Shown here: positions 1 to 9,466 of the stretch, one piece after another | Position numbering within the stretch: the first letter of the stretch is position 1 | How the letters are laid out: the number at the start of each line of letters is the position of its first letter | Origin: Ilyomonas sp964249755 | Lineage (GTDB): Bacteria; Bacteroidota; Bacteroidia; Chitinophagales; Chitinophagaceae | Length of the DNA: 64,000 nt | Direction of reading: 5' to 3' | NCBI GenBank assembly: GCA_964249755.1 | Contig: CAXUDB010000001.1 | Coordinates: 868,001-932,000 of the forward strand | Notes under the pieces: model-generated | Databases searched by the model: none | The model's input: only the letters and a program-made list of their open reading frames with translations | Told to the model about the DNA's origin: nothing | Made by a program: the position numbers and the translations under genes

Positions 1-2
1 GG

Positions 3-1448
3 AAAACAAAAGAGCAGGCTTATGCGGGCGTTACGGCTATTTACAATGCCTTAATGAATGATGGTTCTTACATGCGTTCGTTCCCTGGCTTAACGGATAG
101 CCGTGGTGACGATTTTAAAGGCGACAGCCCGTGGCTGGATCTTGTGTTGACAGGTCAGTTTATTATCCCATCCTCCTCCGATCCCGTGTTGTGGATATGG
201 CGCGAGTTTTATATGGTCATCAACCGTTCAAACCAGGTATTGCAGAACATTCCGAATTATGATGAATCTGTTTTGTCGGTTGAAGAAAAGAACAGGCTGA
301 TGGGACAGGCTTATTTTCTTCGTGGTCTGGCCTATTACAACCTCGCAACTACGTTTCAAATTTGCCCGATTGTGTTGAATACGCCAACTTCTCCGGACGA
401 GTTCAATACGCCAACGGCAACTGAAGAAGATTTGTGGAACCAGATTTTTTCTGACTTGCAGATGGCAGAAACTGATTTGCCAATTTCTTATACAAATACA
501 GGGGGTGATGACCAGGGGCAAATTGGTAGAGCTACCAAAGGCGCTGCCGCAGGTTTGTTAGGTAAAGCTTATTTGTATAGAAAAGATTATGCGAACGCAC
601 GTACTCAGTTTGAGAAATTTATCACTGGTAATTTAAAGGGCGTGTATAGCCTTGTGGCGAACTACAGAGATAATTTTTCTGAAGTAAATGAAAACAACAG
701 CGAATCTCTGTTTGAAGTGCAATTTGCAGAAAGTGGCGGTACAGATTTTAACTGGACAGGAAACCCGGGCGGTAACTGGAAAACAGTGCAGGCAATTTCT
801 ATAACTTATGGAATGGAAGGGGCAGGCTTTAGTGATTATTTGCCAACACGCTGGATTTATAACGAATATAAAAAAGAGAAAACTGTAGATGGAAAGGATG
901 ATCCTCGTTTGTTAGCCACGATTGCCTCTTATGAGCCGGATGATAGTTCAACACAGGCGTATGGCAGACCTTGGTTTAACCCGCAGGATGCCATTTATCC
1001 AAGAAAATATACGAGAGATGGTTTAGGAGCCGTTTCTGAAACAACAGAATCGGGTATCAACTACAGAGTATTGCGTTATGCTGATATCTTACTGATGTAT
1101 GCTGAAGTTTTAAATGAAACCGGCAGCACGGCAGAAGCTTACCCTTATATCCAGCAGGTAAGATCCAGAGCCAATCTTCCTGATCTTGCTACCACAAAAC
1201 CAAATATGACACAGCAACAAATGCGTGATCAGCTGGGGCATGAAAGAGCTTTGGAATTTGCAATAGAAGGTCAGCGCATCAATGATATTATTCGTTGGGG
1301 TTGGCTGTACGATCCGGCAAAGCTGGCGGAATTGAAAGAACATGATGCTGACTTCAATACCTGGACAGCAGGAAATGAATACCTGCCTATTCCGCAACGC
1401 GATCTGGATGTAAATCCATTGCTTTCACCGAATCCGGCAAATAATTAA
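3..1448 (+). CDS. SusD/RagB-family outer-membrane glycan-binding lipoprotein (5' truncated)
   Basis: The frame is open from the first full codon of the window (position 3) to a TAA at 1446-1448. The start, signal peptide and lipobox are therefore cut off and about 481 residues are visible. The sequence has the SusD pattern: TPR-like helices with RGLAYYNLA near the N-terminus, LLGKAYLYRKDYANA in the middle, and the C-terminal RYADILLMYAEVLNETG, QVRSRANLPDL and ERALEFAIEGQRINDIIRWG. SusD proteins sit on the cell surface and hand oligosaccharides to a SusC TonB-dependent channel, which should lie just upstream of the window. The following gene is a GH43 arabinanase-like lipoprotein, so the ligand is probably arabinan; that is inference from context. 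Confidence 0.95.
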   Translation, partial: KTKEQAYAGVTAIYNALMNDGSYMRSFPGLTDSRGDDFKGDSPWLDLVLTGQFIIPSSSDPVLWIWREFYMVINRSNQVLQNIPNYDESVLSVEEKNRLMGQAYFLRGLAYYNLATTFQICPIVLNTPTSPDEFNTPTATEEDLWNQIFSDLQMAETDLPISYTNTGGDDQGQIGRATKGAAAGLLGKAYLYRKDYANARTQFEKFITGNLKGVYSLVANYRDNFSEVNENNSESLFEVQFAESGGTDFNWTGNPGGNWKTVQAISITYGMEGAGFSDYLPTRWIYNEYKKEKTVDGKDDPRLLATIASYEPDDSSTQAYGRPWFNPQDAIYPRKYTRDGLGAVSETTESGINYRVLRYADILLMYAEVLNETGSTAEAYPYIQQVRSRANLPDLATTKPNMTQQQMRDQLGHERALEFAIEGQRINDIIRWGWLYDPAKLAELKEHDADFNTWTAGNEYLPIPQRDLDVNPLLSPNPANN

Positions 1449-1543
1449 TAAAGACCAAAAGCTGGTAGCTGCAAAGTTGCCGGCTTTCTATATTGGTATA
1501 AGTAGATTTCAAACGATTAAGTTAACAGTAAGTGTAGTAAAAG

Positions 1544-3040
1544 ATGCTGAAGAAAAACATAAGTATAATCATCGCTTTTAGTTGTAGCTTTTTCCTTATG
1601 GCTTCCTGCTCAAAGTCGCCCGGCGATCCAGCACCACCGGTAACGCCACCCGTTGATACAACGCCAACAACGCCGCCCGTAACACCTTTCGATATCAATT
1701 CAATAACTGATACTTACGAAAGCATCTCTTCGTTTAATTATTACACTCAATGGACCGTTTATAATGTTCACGATCCCTCCATTTTTAAAGACGGCGACTG
1801 GTATTATTGCTATAGCACCGATGTGGGTTATGGCATTGATGTAAGAGCCGGCATCCAGATTCGCAAGTCGAAAGACTTGGTAGAATGGCAGTTTGTAGGC
1901 TGGGTATTCAACGGCATTCCAACCTTAGGTGCGAATTACATCAAATCGCAGGGTGGCACACCGAATACAGGTTTATGGGCGCCCTATATATTGAAACACG
2001 GCAGCGAGTATCGGTTGTATTATTCATTGGCTTCTAACGCTTCCCGCGTAAGCTGTATTGGTCTTGCCACGGCATCCTCACCCGCAGGTCCCTGGACAGA
2101 AAAAGCATTAACCATTACTTCTACCGATGGTTATGCAGGAACAAATGCCATTGACCCAACCGTGGTAACCACACCTTCCGGCGATCAGTGGATGGTGTAT
2201 GGTTCTGCCTGGGATGGTTTGTATGAAGTAAAGCTGAATCCGGAAACAGGCTTAACCACAGCCAATGGAGACAGAGGCAAAAGAATTGTTCGCAGAGGAA
2301 TTACCAATGGCATGTATAATGGCAACTTAGAAGGAGCCGAGCTGATTTATAATTCTGACAAGCAGATGTATTATTTGTTTGTGGCTTATGACTGGCTGCA
2401 AACAAAGTACAATGTAAGAGTATTTCGGTCCACCAATCCCGATGGTCCTTTTCTCGATTACATGGGAACGGATGTAGATAACCAGTCCGATAATGGGCCG
2501 ATGATCATTGCACCTTACCAGTTTGCGGGTCATGGCGGCTGGCAGGGAACGTCTCATTGCGGTGTGTTCAGCAATGGCAGCGGTCAATATTTTATCGCGC
2601 ACCAGGGAAGACCTTCTGTCAACTCTTACTTCATGGATTTACACGTCAGAAAATTATTCTGGACAGAAGATGGCTGGCCGGTCGCTTCGCCGGAACGGTA
2701 TGCATGGGAAGACAACAGCACTGTGGCGCAGGATTCAATAACCGGCAATTGGGAGCTGATTATTTTAGGCTATCAAACAGTGCCCGGCTATGCAGCCGAA
2801 CAAACGTCGCCCGACCTGCAACGGTCTGCTTCGCTGACGATTGATGCAGCCGGAACATTAAATGGTGATGCCGCCAGTACGTGGACGTACAGCGCGCCGT
2901 GGCTGACGATGAAATGGAGCAATGGTTACACCGATAAAGTGTTGGTGCAAAAGGGAAGAGATTGGGAGAATAAAAAGAATACCCTCATCTTCACCGGACT
3001 GAACAATACGGGCACTGCTATTTGGGGTAAAAAGAAATAA
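1544..3040 (+). CDS. GH43 arabinan endo-1,5-alpha-L-arabinosidase-like lipoprotein
   Basis: A 498-residue secreted lipoprotein: hydrophobic signal with the lipobox-like MASC (Cys22), then a Pro/Thr-rich linker (about 25-48). The five-bladed GH43 catalytic domain follows. The expected acidic triad is visible: Asp77 in VHDPS (base), Asp204 in NAIDPT (pKa modulator) and Glu263 in NLEGAE (acid). After the catalytic part (to about residue 395) there is a C-terminal beta domain of about 95 residues, as in the longer endo-arabinanases. It probably cleaves internal alpha-1,5 links of arabinan at the cell surface. It starts 95 bp after the SusD gene and is probably cotranscribed. Fine specificity (endo versus exo, arabinan versus arabinoxylan) cannot be read from sequence alone. 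Confidence 0.88.
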   Translation: MLKKNISIIIAFSCSFFLMASCSKSPGDPAPPVTPPVDTTPTTPPVTPFDINSITDTYESISSFNYYTQWTVYNVHDPSIFKDGDWYYCYSTDVGYGIDVRAGIQIRKSKDLVEWQFVGWVFNGIPTLGANYIKSQGGTPNTGLWAPYILKHGSEYRLYYSLASNASRVSCIGLATASSPAGPWTEKALTITSTDGYAGTNAIDPTVVTTPSGDQWMVYGSAWDGLYEVKLNPETGLTTANGDRGKRIVRRGITNGMYNGNLEGAELIYNSDKQMYYLFVAYDWLQTKYNVRVFRSTNPDGPFLDYMGTDVDNQSDNGPMIIAPYQFAGHGGWQGTSHCGVFSNGSGQYFIAHQGRPSVNSYFMDLHVRKLFWTEDGWPVASPERYAWEDNSTVAQDSITGNWELIILGYQTVPGYAAEQTSPDLQRSASLTIDAAGTLNGDAASTWTYSAPWLTMKWSNGYTDKVLVQKGRDWENKKNTLIFTGLNNTGTAIWGKKK

Positions 3041-3097
3041 CCATTCAAACGACATTGCCTGATGATGATATAACGATGTACTGTTTTGCCGCTTGCC

Positions 3098-6000
3098 ATG
3101 ATTCGTCTTCCGAATATAGTTTTTATTCAGTTAATAGGTGTTGTCTGCCTTGTATTGGCAGCTGGCTCTTGCCAAAGCAACCGCAAGGCAGGCTTGTATT
3201 TTGCGTTACTGAAAAGCGGCCATACAGGTATTGATTTCAACAACGAAATCACCGAAAGCGATTCGGTAAACCTCTATGAAAACGAATACATGTACAATGG
3301 CTCCGGCGTTGGCATCGGCGACTTTAATAACGATGGCTTACCGGACCTGTTCTTTGCCGGCAGCATGGTGAGCAGCCGCTTGTACATCAATAAGGGTGAT
3401 TTTAAATTTGAGGATATAACTCAGTCAGCTGGCATTGCTACAAGCCAATGGTGCACCGGCGTTAGCGTGGTTGATATCAACAATGATGGATTTATGGACA
3501 TCTATGTTTGCTCATCGCATTCGCATGATAAAAACCGCAGGCGAAACCTGCTGTTTGTGAATGATGGCAAACTGCATTTTACTGAGCAGGCAGCGGCTTA
3601 TGGTTTGGCTGATACGGGCTTCTCCACTCAGGCGACTTTCTTCGATTATGACGGCGATGGCGATGTGGACATGTACCTTCTCAACCACAATTTATATAGC
3701 CATACGGCGAATGATCTGAAGCCAAAAGATACCAGTGGCAACTCGCCCGCGCAGGATAGGCTGTATCGCAACAACGGTGTAACCACAAATGGTTCTCATC
3801 CAGTGTTTGAAGATGTCTCTTTACAAGCCGGCATTAAAGAAGATGGATATGGATTAGGCATTGCTGTTACAGACGTGAATGGAGATAACCGGCCCGACAT
3901 CTATGTTGCCAACGATTATTTAGGCAACGATCTGTTGTGGATGAACAACGGCAACGGCCACTTCACCAATATCATTTCCTCTTCCCTGAAGCACCAAAGC
4001 TACAACAGCATGGGCGTGGATGCGGCCGACATTAACAACGATGGACTGCCCGATCTTGCCGTGATGGATATGCTGCCCGAAACGGGTGAGCGGAAGAAGA
4101 TGATGTTCAATGCCACCAGCCAGGAGAAATATGAGATGCAGCAACGCTTTGGCTACGAGCCGGAATTTGTAAGAAACATGCTGCAACTAAACAATGGAAC
4201 CAGGTTAACTAAGAATAGGAAAGAACCATTTTACAGCGAGATCGGTCAGCTTGCCGGCACCTTTCAAACCGACTGGAGCTGGAGTGTACTGCTGGCTGAT
4301 TTTGATAATGATGGCTACAAGGACATGCACATCACCAACGGGGAAGCAAAAGATGTAACCAACAACGATTTTACGGCTTTCAATGCTTCTCATGCAGCCG
4401 GCAACTATACGTTCAATGGCAGCAATGCATCCACATCACCCGATGTAAAAACGGTGCGGCAACTAAGGAAAAACCTGGATGAATATGGGAATATCAAAAT
4501 AGACAACTATCTTTTTCGCAATAAGGGCAATCTTACATTCAGTAACATTACCAACGACGCAGGACTTGATAATCCATCAGTGTCGCAGGGTGCGGCGTAT
4601 GCCGATTTGGATAACGACGGCGACCTTGATCTGGTGATCAATAATACGAATGAACCTGCCTTCATCTATCGCAATGAAATGAGACAATCAGCAAGCGACA
4701 GCACCGCCAATTTTCTTACCATCCAATTGCAGGGTTCGCTAAACAATCGGTATGGTTTGGGCGCAAAAATTACGTTGTTTCAGAACGATTCTACGCAATT
4801 CGCCGAGCAGTCGCCGGTTCGTGGATATGAATCATCGGTAGATTACCGCATTCACTTTGGCGTAGGCAACAGGCGAAAAATAGATTCATTAAAAATTGAG
4901 TGGCCGGATGGGCGGATACAAACACGATACGGTATCAAAACAAATCAGATCATCAGCCTGAGCCATACCAACGCCTCGCAAATTGATAAGCAACAGCCAG
5001 ATGGTTCTTTAACAACTTTGCTAACCGATGTTTCATGGAAGGAAGGCACCGCTTTCAAACACATCGAATCGCCTTTTTTCGATTATGCTTATCAGCGCGC
5101 TTTACCACAAAAGTTCTCGCAACTCGGACCCTGTATTGCCAAAGGCGATATGAATGGAGATGGACTGGAAGATTTCTTTATAGGAGGAGCGGCTTATCAA
5201 TCAGGTAAATTATTCTTTCAAAAAAAAGAGGGCGGATTCGCATCAAAAAACCTGGTGGAAGGGATGAAGCAGGAAGAAGACCTCGGTGTGCAATTGTTTG
5301 ATGCCGATGGCGATGGCGATCTTGATTTGCTCATCAGCGGAGGCAGCAGCGAGTTTGGCGCAAACAGTGCTATCAACTCACTTCGGCTTTACAACAACGA
5401 TGGTAAAGGGAATTTTGCTGAGAACGAAACCTGTTTGCCCCTTATCACTAATCTTATTTCAAAAACACTTTCCGTTGCCGATTATGATGGTGACGGTGAT
5501 ATGGATGTGTTTGTCGGTGCCTATGTAATGCCGCAGCAATATCCCAATATTCCGCGCAGTTATTTGCTTCGCAATGATCATGGAACGTTCACCGATGTTA
5601 CTGCCAATGTTTGTCCCCTTTTGCAAAAAGCGGGCATGATAACCGGGGCTGTTTGGGCTGACATTAACGGAGATAAAAAATCCGACTTAATCCTGTGCGG
5701 TGAGTGGATGCCGCTGCGCTTTTTCATCAATGAAAATAACCGGTTTAAAGAGATAACCGGCAGCACCGGTTTACAAAGTGATAACGGCATGTGGCGTTGC
5801 CTTCAGGCAGTAGATGTAGATAAGGATGGCGATGCCGATTTCATTGCCGGCAACATGGGTTTGAATAATAAATACAGCGTATCTCCTTCGCAACCGGCGA
5901 TGCTGTATGCAAAAGATATAGACAAGAATGGCTCGGTAGATTTGGTTCCTGCATACTACCAGAAAAATAATAAAGGTAAATTTGACATTTATCCGGCAAT

Positions 6001-6508
6001 TGACCGTAATTTGTTCTCCGAAGAAGTGCCTTCCGTAAAGAAGAAATATCTTTTGTACGCTGACTATGCAAAAACAACGATGCCGCAGGTGCTATCTGAT
6101 TACAATAATGAAGGCTGGACGAATCTCAGGTGCGATATGATGCAATCGGTATGGATTGAAAACAAAGGCAACAACAAATTCGCCTTTCATCCATTGCCAA
6201 TAGAAGCGCAGCTTGCGCCCTTAAATAGCATTGTGATAACCGATGTAAACAGGGATGGAAACGATGATGTATTGCTTGCAGGCAATGAATATGAAACGGA
6301 GAGTATGACAGGCAGGTATGATGCCTTGTACGGATGCGTGTTACTTTGTGATGGGAAGGGAGCTTTTTCTGCCGTCAGCTATGCCAACAGCGGATTCATC
6401 ATAGATGGTGATGTTCGCAGCCTGCAAAGCATTAACATTGGCGGTAACAAACGATTGATTGTGGCAGGTATTAACAACGACAGCCTGCGTTGCTTTGCCA
6501 TCCGGTGA
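3098..6508 (+). CDS. Large FG-GAP/VCBS-repeat surface protein with ASPIC/UnbV domain
   Basis: A 1136-residue exported protein; I use the ATG at 3098 rather than the in-frame TTG at 3086. It has a hydrophobic N-terminus ending in AAGSC, a weak lipobox. At least fourteen FG-GAP repeats carry Ca-binding loops of the form DxNxDGxxD (for example DFNNDGLPD, DYDGDGDVD, DADGDGDLD), giving a beta-propeller pair. The ASPIC/UnbV segment lies at about 555-625 (YGLGAKITL, IEWPDGR). Such CRTAC1-like proteins recur in Bacteroidota PULs next to SusCD but have no firmly established enzymatic role; binding or display of glycan is a guess. It starts 57 bp after the GH43 gene and 52 bp before the GH51 gene, so it is probably in the same operon. 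Confidence 0.85.
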   Translation: MIRLPNIVFIQLIGVVCLVLAAGSCQSNRKAGLYFALLKSGHTGIDFNNEITESDSVNLYENEYMYNGSGVGIGDFNNDGLPDLFFAGSMVSSRLYINKGDFKFEDITQSAGIATSQWCTGVSVVDINNDGFMDIYVCSSHSHDKNRRRNLLFVNDGKLHFTEQAAAYGLADTGFSTQATFFDYDGDGDVDMYLLNHNLYSHTANDLKPKDTSGNSPAQDRLYRNNGVTTNGSHPVFEDVSLQAGIKEDGYGLGIAVTDVNGDNRPDIYVANDYLGNDLLWMNNGNGHFTNIISSSLKHQSYNSMGVDAADINNDGLPDLAVMDMLPETGERKKMMFNATSQEKYEMQQRFGYEPEFVRNMLQLNNGTRLTKNRKEPFYSEIGQLAGTFQTDWSWSVLLADFDNDGYKDMHITNGEAKDVTNNDFTAFNASHAAGNYTFNGSNASTSPDVKTVRQLRKNLDEYGNIKIDNYLFRNKGNLTFSNITNDAGLDNPSVSQGAAYADLDNDGDLDLVINNTNEPAFIYRNEMRQSASDSTANFLTIQLQGSLNNRYGLGAKITLFQNDSTQFAEQSPVRGYESSVDYRIHFGVGNRRKIDSLKIEWPDGRIQTRYGIKTNQIISLSHTNASQIDKQQPDGSLTTLLTDVSWKEGTAFKHIESPFFDYAYQRALPQKFSQLGPCIAKGDMNGDGLEDFFIGGAAYQSGKLFFQKKEGGFASKNLVEGMKQEEDLGVQLFDADGDGDLDLLISGGSSEFGANSAINSLRLYNNDGKGNFAENETCLPLITNLISKTLSVADYDGDGDMDVFVGAYVMPQQYPNIPRSYLLRNDHGTFTDVTANVCPLLQKAGMITGAVWADINGDKKSDLILCGEWMPLRFFINENNRFKEITGSTGLQSDNGMWRCLQAVDVDKDGDADFIAGNMGLNNKYSVSPSQPAMLYAKDIDKNGSVDLVPAYYQKNNKGKFDIYPAIDRNLFSEEVPSVKKKYLLYADYAKTTMPQVLSDYNNEGWTNLRCDMMQSVWIENKGNNKFAFHPLPIEAQLAPLNSIVITDVNRDGNDDVLLAGNEYETESMTGRYDALYGCVLLCDGKGAFSAVSYANSGFIIDGDVRSLQSINIGGNKRLIVAGINNDSLRCFAIR

Positions 6509-6560
6509 TCACTGTATTCATTCTGCTACGTGTAAAATAATTGATATAAAAATACAGTTC

Positions 6561-8090
6561 ATGAAAAAATGGCTTTTCGCTTTTCTGCTGGGTTTGTGTG
6601 CATCTTCGCTTATGGCGCAAACCACAATAACGCTTCATGCCGATTCTGTAAAGCAGACCATCAACAAGAACATTTACGGGCATTTTGCCGAGCACTTGGG
6701 GCATTGTATTTACGGCGGTTTTTATGTAGGCGACACGAGTAAGATACCCAATACGGCTGGCGTGCGCAACGACATCATTGCCGCATTGCGAAAGCTTAAA
6801 ATTCCTAACCTGCGCTGGCCTGGTGGCTGTTTTGCCGATACGTATCATTGGAAGGATGGCATTGGTCCGAAAGACAAGCGCCCGACGATGGTGAACAAAT
6901 GGTGGGGCGGTGTAACGGAAGACAACAGCTTCGGCACGCACGACTTTCTGAACATGTGCCAAGAGCTTGGTGCAGAACCTTATCTCGCAGGCAATATCGG
7001 CAGCGGCACTGTGCAGGAACTTGCTGATTGGGTGCAGTATGTCAACTTCGATGGTGCCAGCCCGATGAGCAATCTGCGCAAACAAAACGGGCAGGAGAAG
7101 CCTTGGCATGTGAAGTACTGGGGCGTGGGCAACGAAGCCTGGGGCTGTGGCGGCGAGATGCGCCCGGAATATTACGCCAACGAATACCGCAAGTACAGCG
7201 TGTTCATGACGGACTATAACAACGACATGATGAAAATTGCGTCGGGCGCCAACTCACGCGATTACAACTGGACAGAAACGCTAATGAAAAATTTGTCTGT
7301 CAACCAGGTGGGCGGTCTGGCACTGCATCATTATTCCGTGCTGGACTGGAATCACAAAGGACCGGCTGAGAACTTTAACGAAGACCAGTATTTCCACATC
7401 ATTCAGCAGGCGCTGTTCATGGATACATTGGTGCAAAAACACAGTGCCATCATGGACCAATACGATCCGCAGAAAAAAGTAGCGCTCGTGGTAGATGAAT
7501 GGGGCGGATGGTACGATGTGGAACCCGGCACCAATCCCGGTTTTTTATACCAGCAAAATACCATGCGCGATGCCATGATTGCAGGTGTTACGCTCAATAT
7601 CTTCAACAATCACAGCGACAGGGTGAGAATGGCTTGCCTCGCGCAATGCGTAAACGTATTGCAGGCGGTTATTTTAACCGATAAAGAAAAGATGATTCTC
7701 ACGCCAACCTATCATGTGATGGAGATGTATAACGTGCACCAGGATGCAAAGCTGTTGCCGGTAACGGTACAGACGAATGATTATGCATTCGGTAATGAAA
7801 AGCTGCCTGCGGTGTCTTGTTCTGCTTCCAAAGATTCAATGGGTCTCACGCATATTTCGCTGGTAAATATTGATTCGAAGAATGCGCAAACAGTAACGTT
7901 GAATGTTGACGGCGCGAAGTACAGCAATGTAAAGGGACGCATCTTGTCGTCTGCCAAATTGCAGGATGATAATACGTTTACCAATCCTGGTAAGATAACA
8001 CCAAAAGCCTTTAATGGCGCGGCTTTGAAGGGTAACACTTTGAATGTAAAATTGCCGCCATTTTCTGTTGTTGTGTTGGAGTTAAAATGA
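6561..8090 (+). CDS. GH51 alpha-L-arabinofuranosidase
   Basis: A 509-residue periplasmic or secreted enzyme. The start is ATG 6561, because the signal peptide (MKKWLFAFLLGLCASSLMAQ) begins there and upstream in-frame codons do not look like protein. The GH51 TIM barrel shows HFAEHLG, the RWPGGCFADTYHW strand, the acid/base Glu192 in WGVGNEAWG and the nucleophile Glu313 in VVDEWGGWY. Length equals the usual single-domain GH51 (about 500 residues). It removes terminal alpha-L-arabinofuranosyl units from arabino-oligosaccharides, producing arabinose for the ara operon downstream. It lies between the FG-GAP protein and a GH43 gene. Confidence 0.95.
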   Translation: MKKWLFAFLLGLCASSLMAQTTITLHADSVKQTINKNIYGHFAEHLGHCIYGGFYVGDTSKIPNTAGVRNDIIAALRKLKIPNLRWPGGCFADTYHWKDGIGPKDKRPTMVNKWWGGVTEDNSFGTHDFLNMCQELGAEPYLAGNIGSGTVQELADWVQYVNFDGASPMSNLRKQNGQEKPWHVKYWGVGNEAWGCGGEMRPEYYANEYRKYSVFMTDYNNDMMKIASGANSRDYNWTETLMKNLSVNQVGGLALHHYSVLDWNHKGPAENFNEDQYFHIIQQALFMDTLVQKHSAIMDQYDPQKKVALVVDEWGGWYDVEPGTNPGFLYQQNTMRDAMIAGVTLNIFNNHSDRVRMACLAQCVNVLQAVILTDKEKMILTPTYHVMEMYNVHQDAKLLPVTVQTNDYAFGNEKLPAVSCSASKDSMGLTHISLVNIDSKNAQTVTLNVDGAKYSNVKGRILSSAKLQDDNTFTNPGKITPKAFNGAALKGNTLNVKLPPFSVVVLELK

Positions 8091-8098
8091 TGACTCAT

Positions 8099-8131
8099 AA
8101 CGCTGACAAGGTTTTAAACCTTGTCAGCGTT
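8099..8131. repeat. Perfect 16-bp inverted repeat between GH51 and GH43
   Basis: The left arm 8099-8114 (AACGCTGACAAGGTTT) and right arm 8116-8131 (its exact complement) are separated by one base. The dyad begins 9 bp after the GH51 stop and ends 25 bp before the GH43 start. It has no T-tract, so it is not a classical terminator. It could stabilise mRNA between the two cistrons or be one copy of a dispersed palindrome. Confidence 0.85.
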
Positions 8132-8156
8132 AGATGGTAATCTAAAATTTTATTGC

Positions 8157-9116
8157 ATGATTCGTCATTTGATTATAATTCTTTGTTCCGTAAATGCACT
8201 TGTTTGTAACAGCATCTTTGCACAACAGACTTTAGCAGGCGGCAATCCCATCATCACCGATGTATATACTGCCGATCCGGCTGCTTTGGTAGTTGGCGAT
8301 ACGGTGTTTATATATACCGGTCATGATGAAGCCAAGCCACCGCATGAAGGCTATGTGATGCACGAATGGCTGTGCTTTTCATCTACCGATATGATTCACT
8401 GGACAAAGCGCGGCTCGCCGCTAAATGTAAAGGCTTTTACATGGGCAAGAGATGATGCTTGGGCTTCACAGGCGATAGAACACAACGGCAAATATTATTT
8501 CTATGCAGCCGTTGAGCACGACAGCACGCATCGCGGCAAAGCCATTGCTGTTGCGGTTTCTAACTCACCAACGGGACCGTTTGTTGATTCGCGTGGCTCT
8601 GCATTAATCACCAATGAAATGACAAGTCCGCAAAGCGGGATGATGTGGGATGACATAGACCCGACTGTCATCATTGACAACGGGCAGGCTTACCTGTTTT
8701 GGGGTAACCGCAAGTGTTATTTTGCAAAGCTAAAAGAGAACATGACAGAACTGGATGGCGACATTAAAGAGATTGAGTTGCCCAATTATACCGAAGCGCC
8801 GTGGATACATAAGCAGGATCGCTGGTATTATCTTTCGTATGCCTCCGGCTTTCCCGAAAAGATTGTGTATGCCATGAGCAAAAGCATTAACGGACCGTGG
8901 CAATACAAAGGCATTCTGAATGAACTTGCAGGCAATAGCAACACCAATCATCAGGCGATTATTCATTTTAAAGGGAAGGATTACTTTATTTATCACAACG
9001 GTGGCATTAACACTAATGGCGGCTCGTTCAGAAGATGCGTTTGCGTGGATCGTTTATACTACAATTCTGATGGTACAATGAAGCGCGTGGTAATGACAAG
9101 TGAAGGCGTGAAGTAG
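8157..9116 (+). CDS. GH43 family arabinofuranosidase/xylosidase-like enzyme
   Basis: A 319-residue secreted protein starting at ATG 8157; a longer in-frame TTG version at 8121 would run into the palindrome. There is a signal peptide of about 22 residues (ending IFAQQ), then a single GH43 five-bladed propeller. The triad residues are Asp40 in TADPAA, Asp168 in DIDPTV and Glu213 in YTEAPW. The segment STDMIHWTKRGSPL is typical of GH43 blade 1. No carbohydrate-binding module is attached. The neighbours suggest it acts on arabinan side branches or arabino-oligosaccharides, but GH43 includes xylosidases as well, so specificity is open. Confidence 0.88.
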   Translation: MIRHLIIILCSVNALVCNSIFAQQTLAGGNPIITDVYTADPAALVVGDTVFIYTGHDEAKPPHEGYVMHEWLCFSSTDMIHWTKRGSPLNVKAFTWARDDAWASQAIEHNGKYYFYAAVEHDSTHRGKAIAVAVSNSPTGPFVDSRGSALITNEMTSPQSGMMWDDIDPTVIIDNGQAYLFWGNRKCYFAKLKENMTELDGDIKEIELPNYTEAPWIHKQDRWYYLSYASGFPEKIVYAMSKSINGPWQYKGILNELAGNSNTNHQAIIHFKGKDYFIYHNGGINTNGGSFRRCVCVDRLYYNSDGTMKRVVMTSEGVK

Positions 9117-9177
9117 TGAAAAATGTTGTTTTGAAAGGATAAATATGTTGTCAAAATCAAATAACATAATCAAAGTT

Positions 9178-9398
9178 CTCGTCATTCCGCAATTGCCCTC
9201 GTCATTGTTTATCATGAATTACTTTTTAGAGGGTTTTATGCGGAGTCTGATGATTGTATGTTGTGCTTATTAGAATGTAGTAAAGTGTTTTACAACATTC
9301 TAACATTACCAAATTACTGTGATCGGATTCCGCACAAAGCAGCCAGCAGATTTGATTAAGTTACAGTCCGTTGTTGGCGGCAATTGCGGAATGACGAG
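9178..9398. mobile_element. MITE-like 221-bp element with 20-bp terminal inverted repeats
   Basis: In the 350-bp gap 9117-9466, the ends 9178-9197 (CTCGTCATTCCGCAATTGCC) and 9379-9398 are perfect reverse complements. Inside, 9239-9251 pairs imperfectly with 9322-9334 (TGCGGAGTCTGAT against its near-complement), and the centre 9271-9302 is a hairpin (TAGAATGT...ACATTCTA with an inner GTAAA/TTTAC). The whole unit could therefore fold as one long imperfect hairpin. It has no coding capacity. I see no clear target-site duplication. A small non-autonomous element, or a structured RNA/REP-like repeat, are the options. Confidence 0.6.
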
Positions 9399-9466
9399 TG
9401 CAAGAGCTTTGCCATAATTCGATTTTAAAGAAACAGTTAGCGATATAAAAAATAAGGAATCAGGTA

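Noticed and set aside
6471..7109. Minus-strand 212-codon open frame inside the GH51 gene
   Set aside because: Antisense shadow of a well-supported GH51 coding region.
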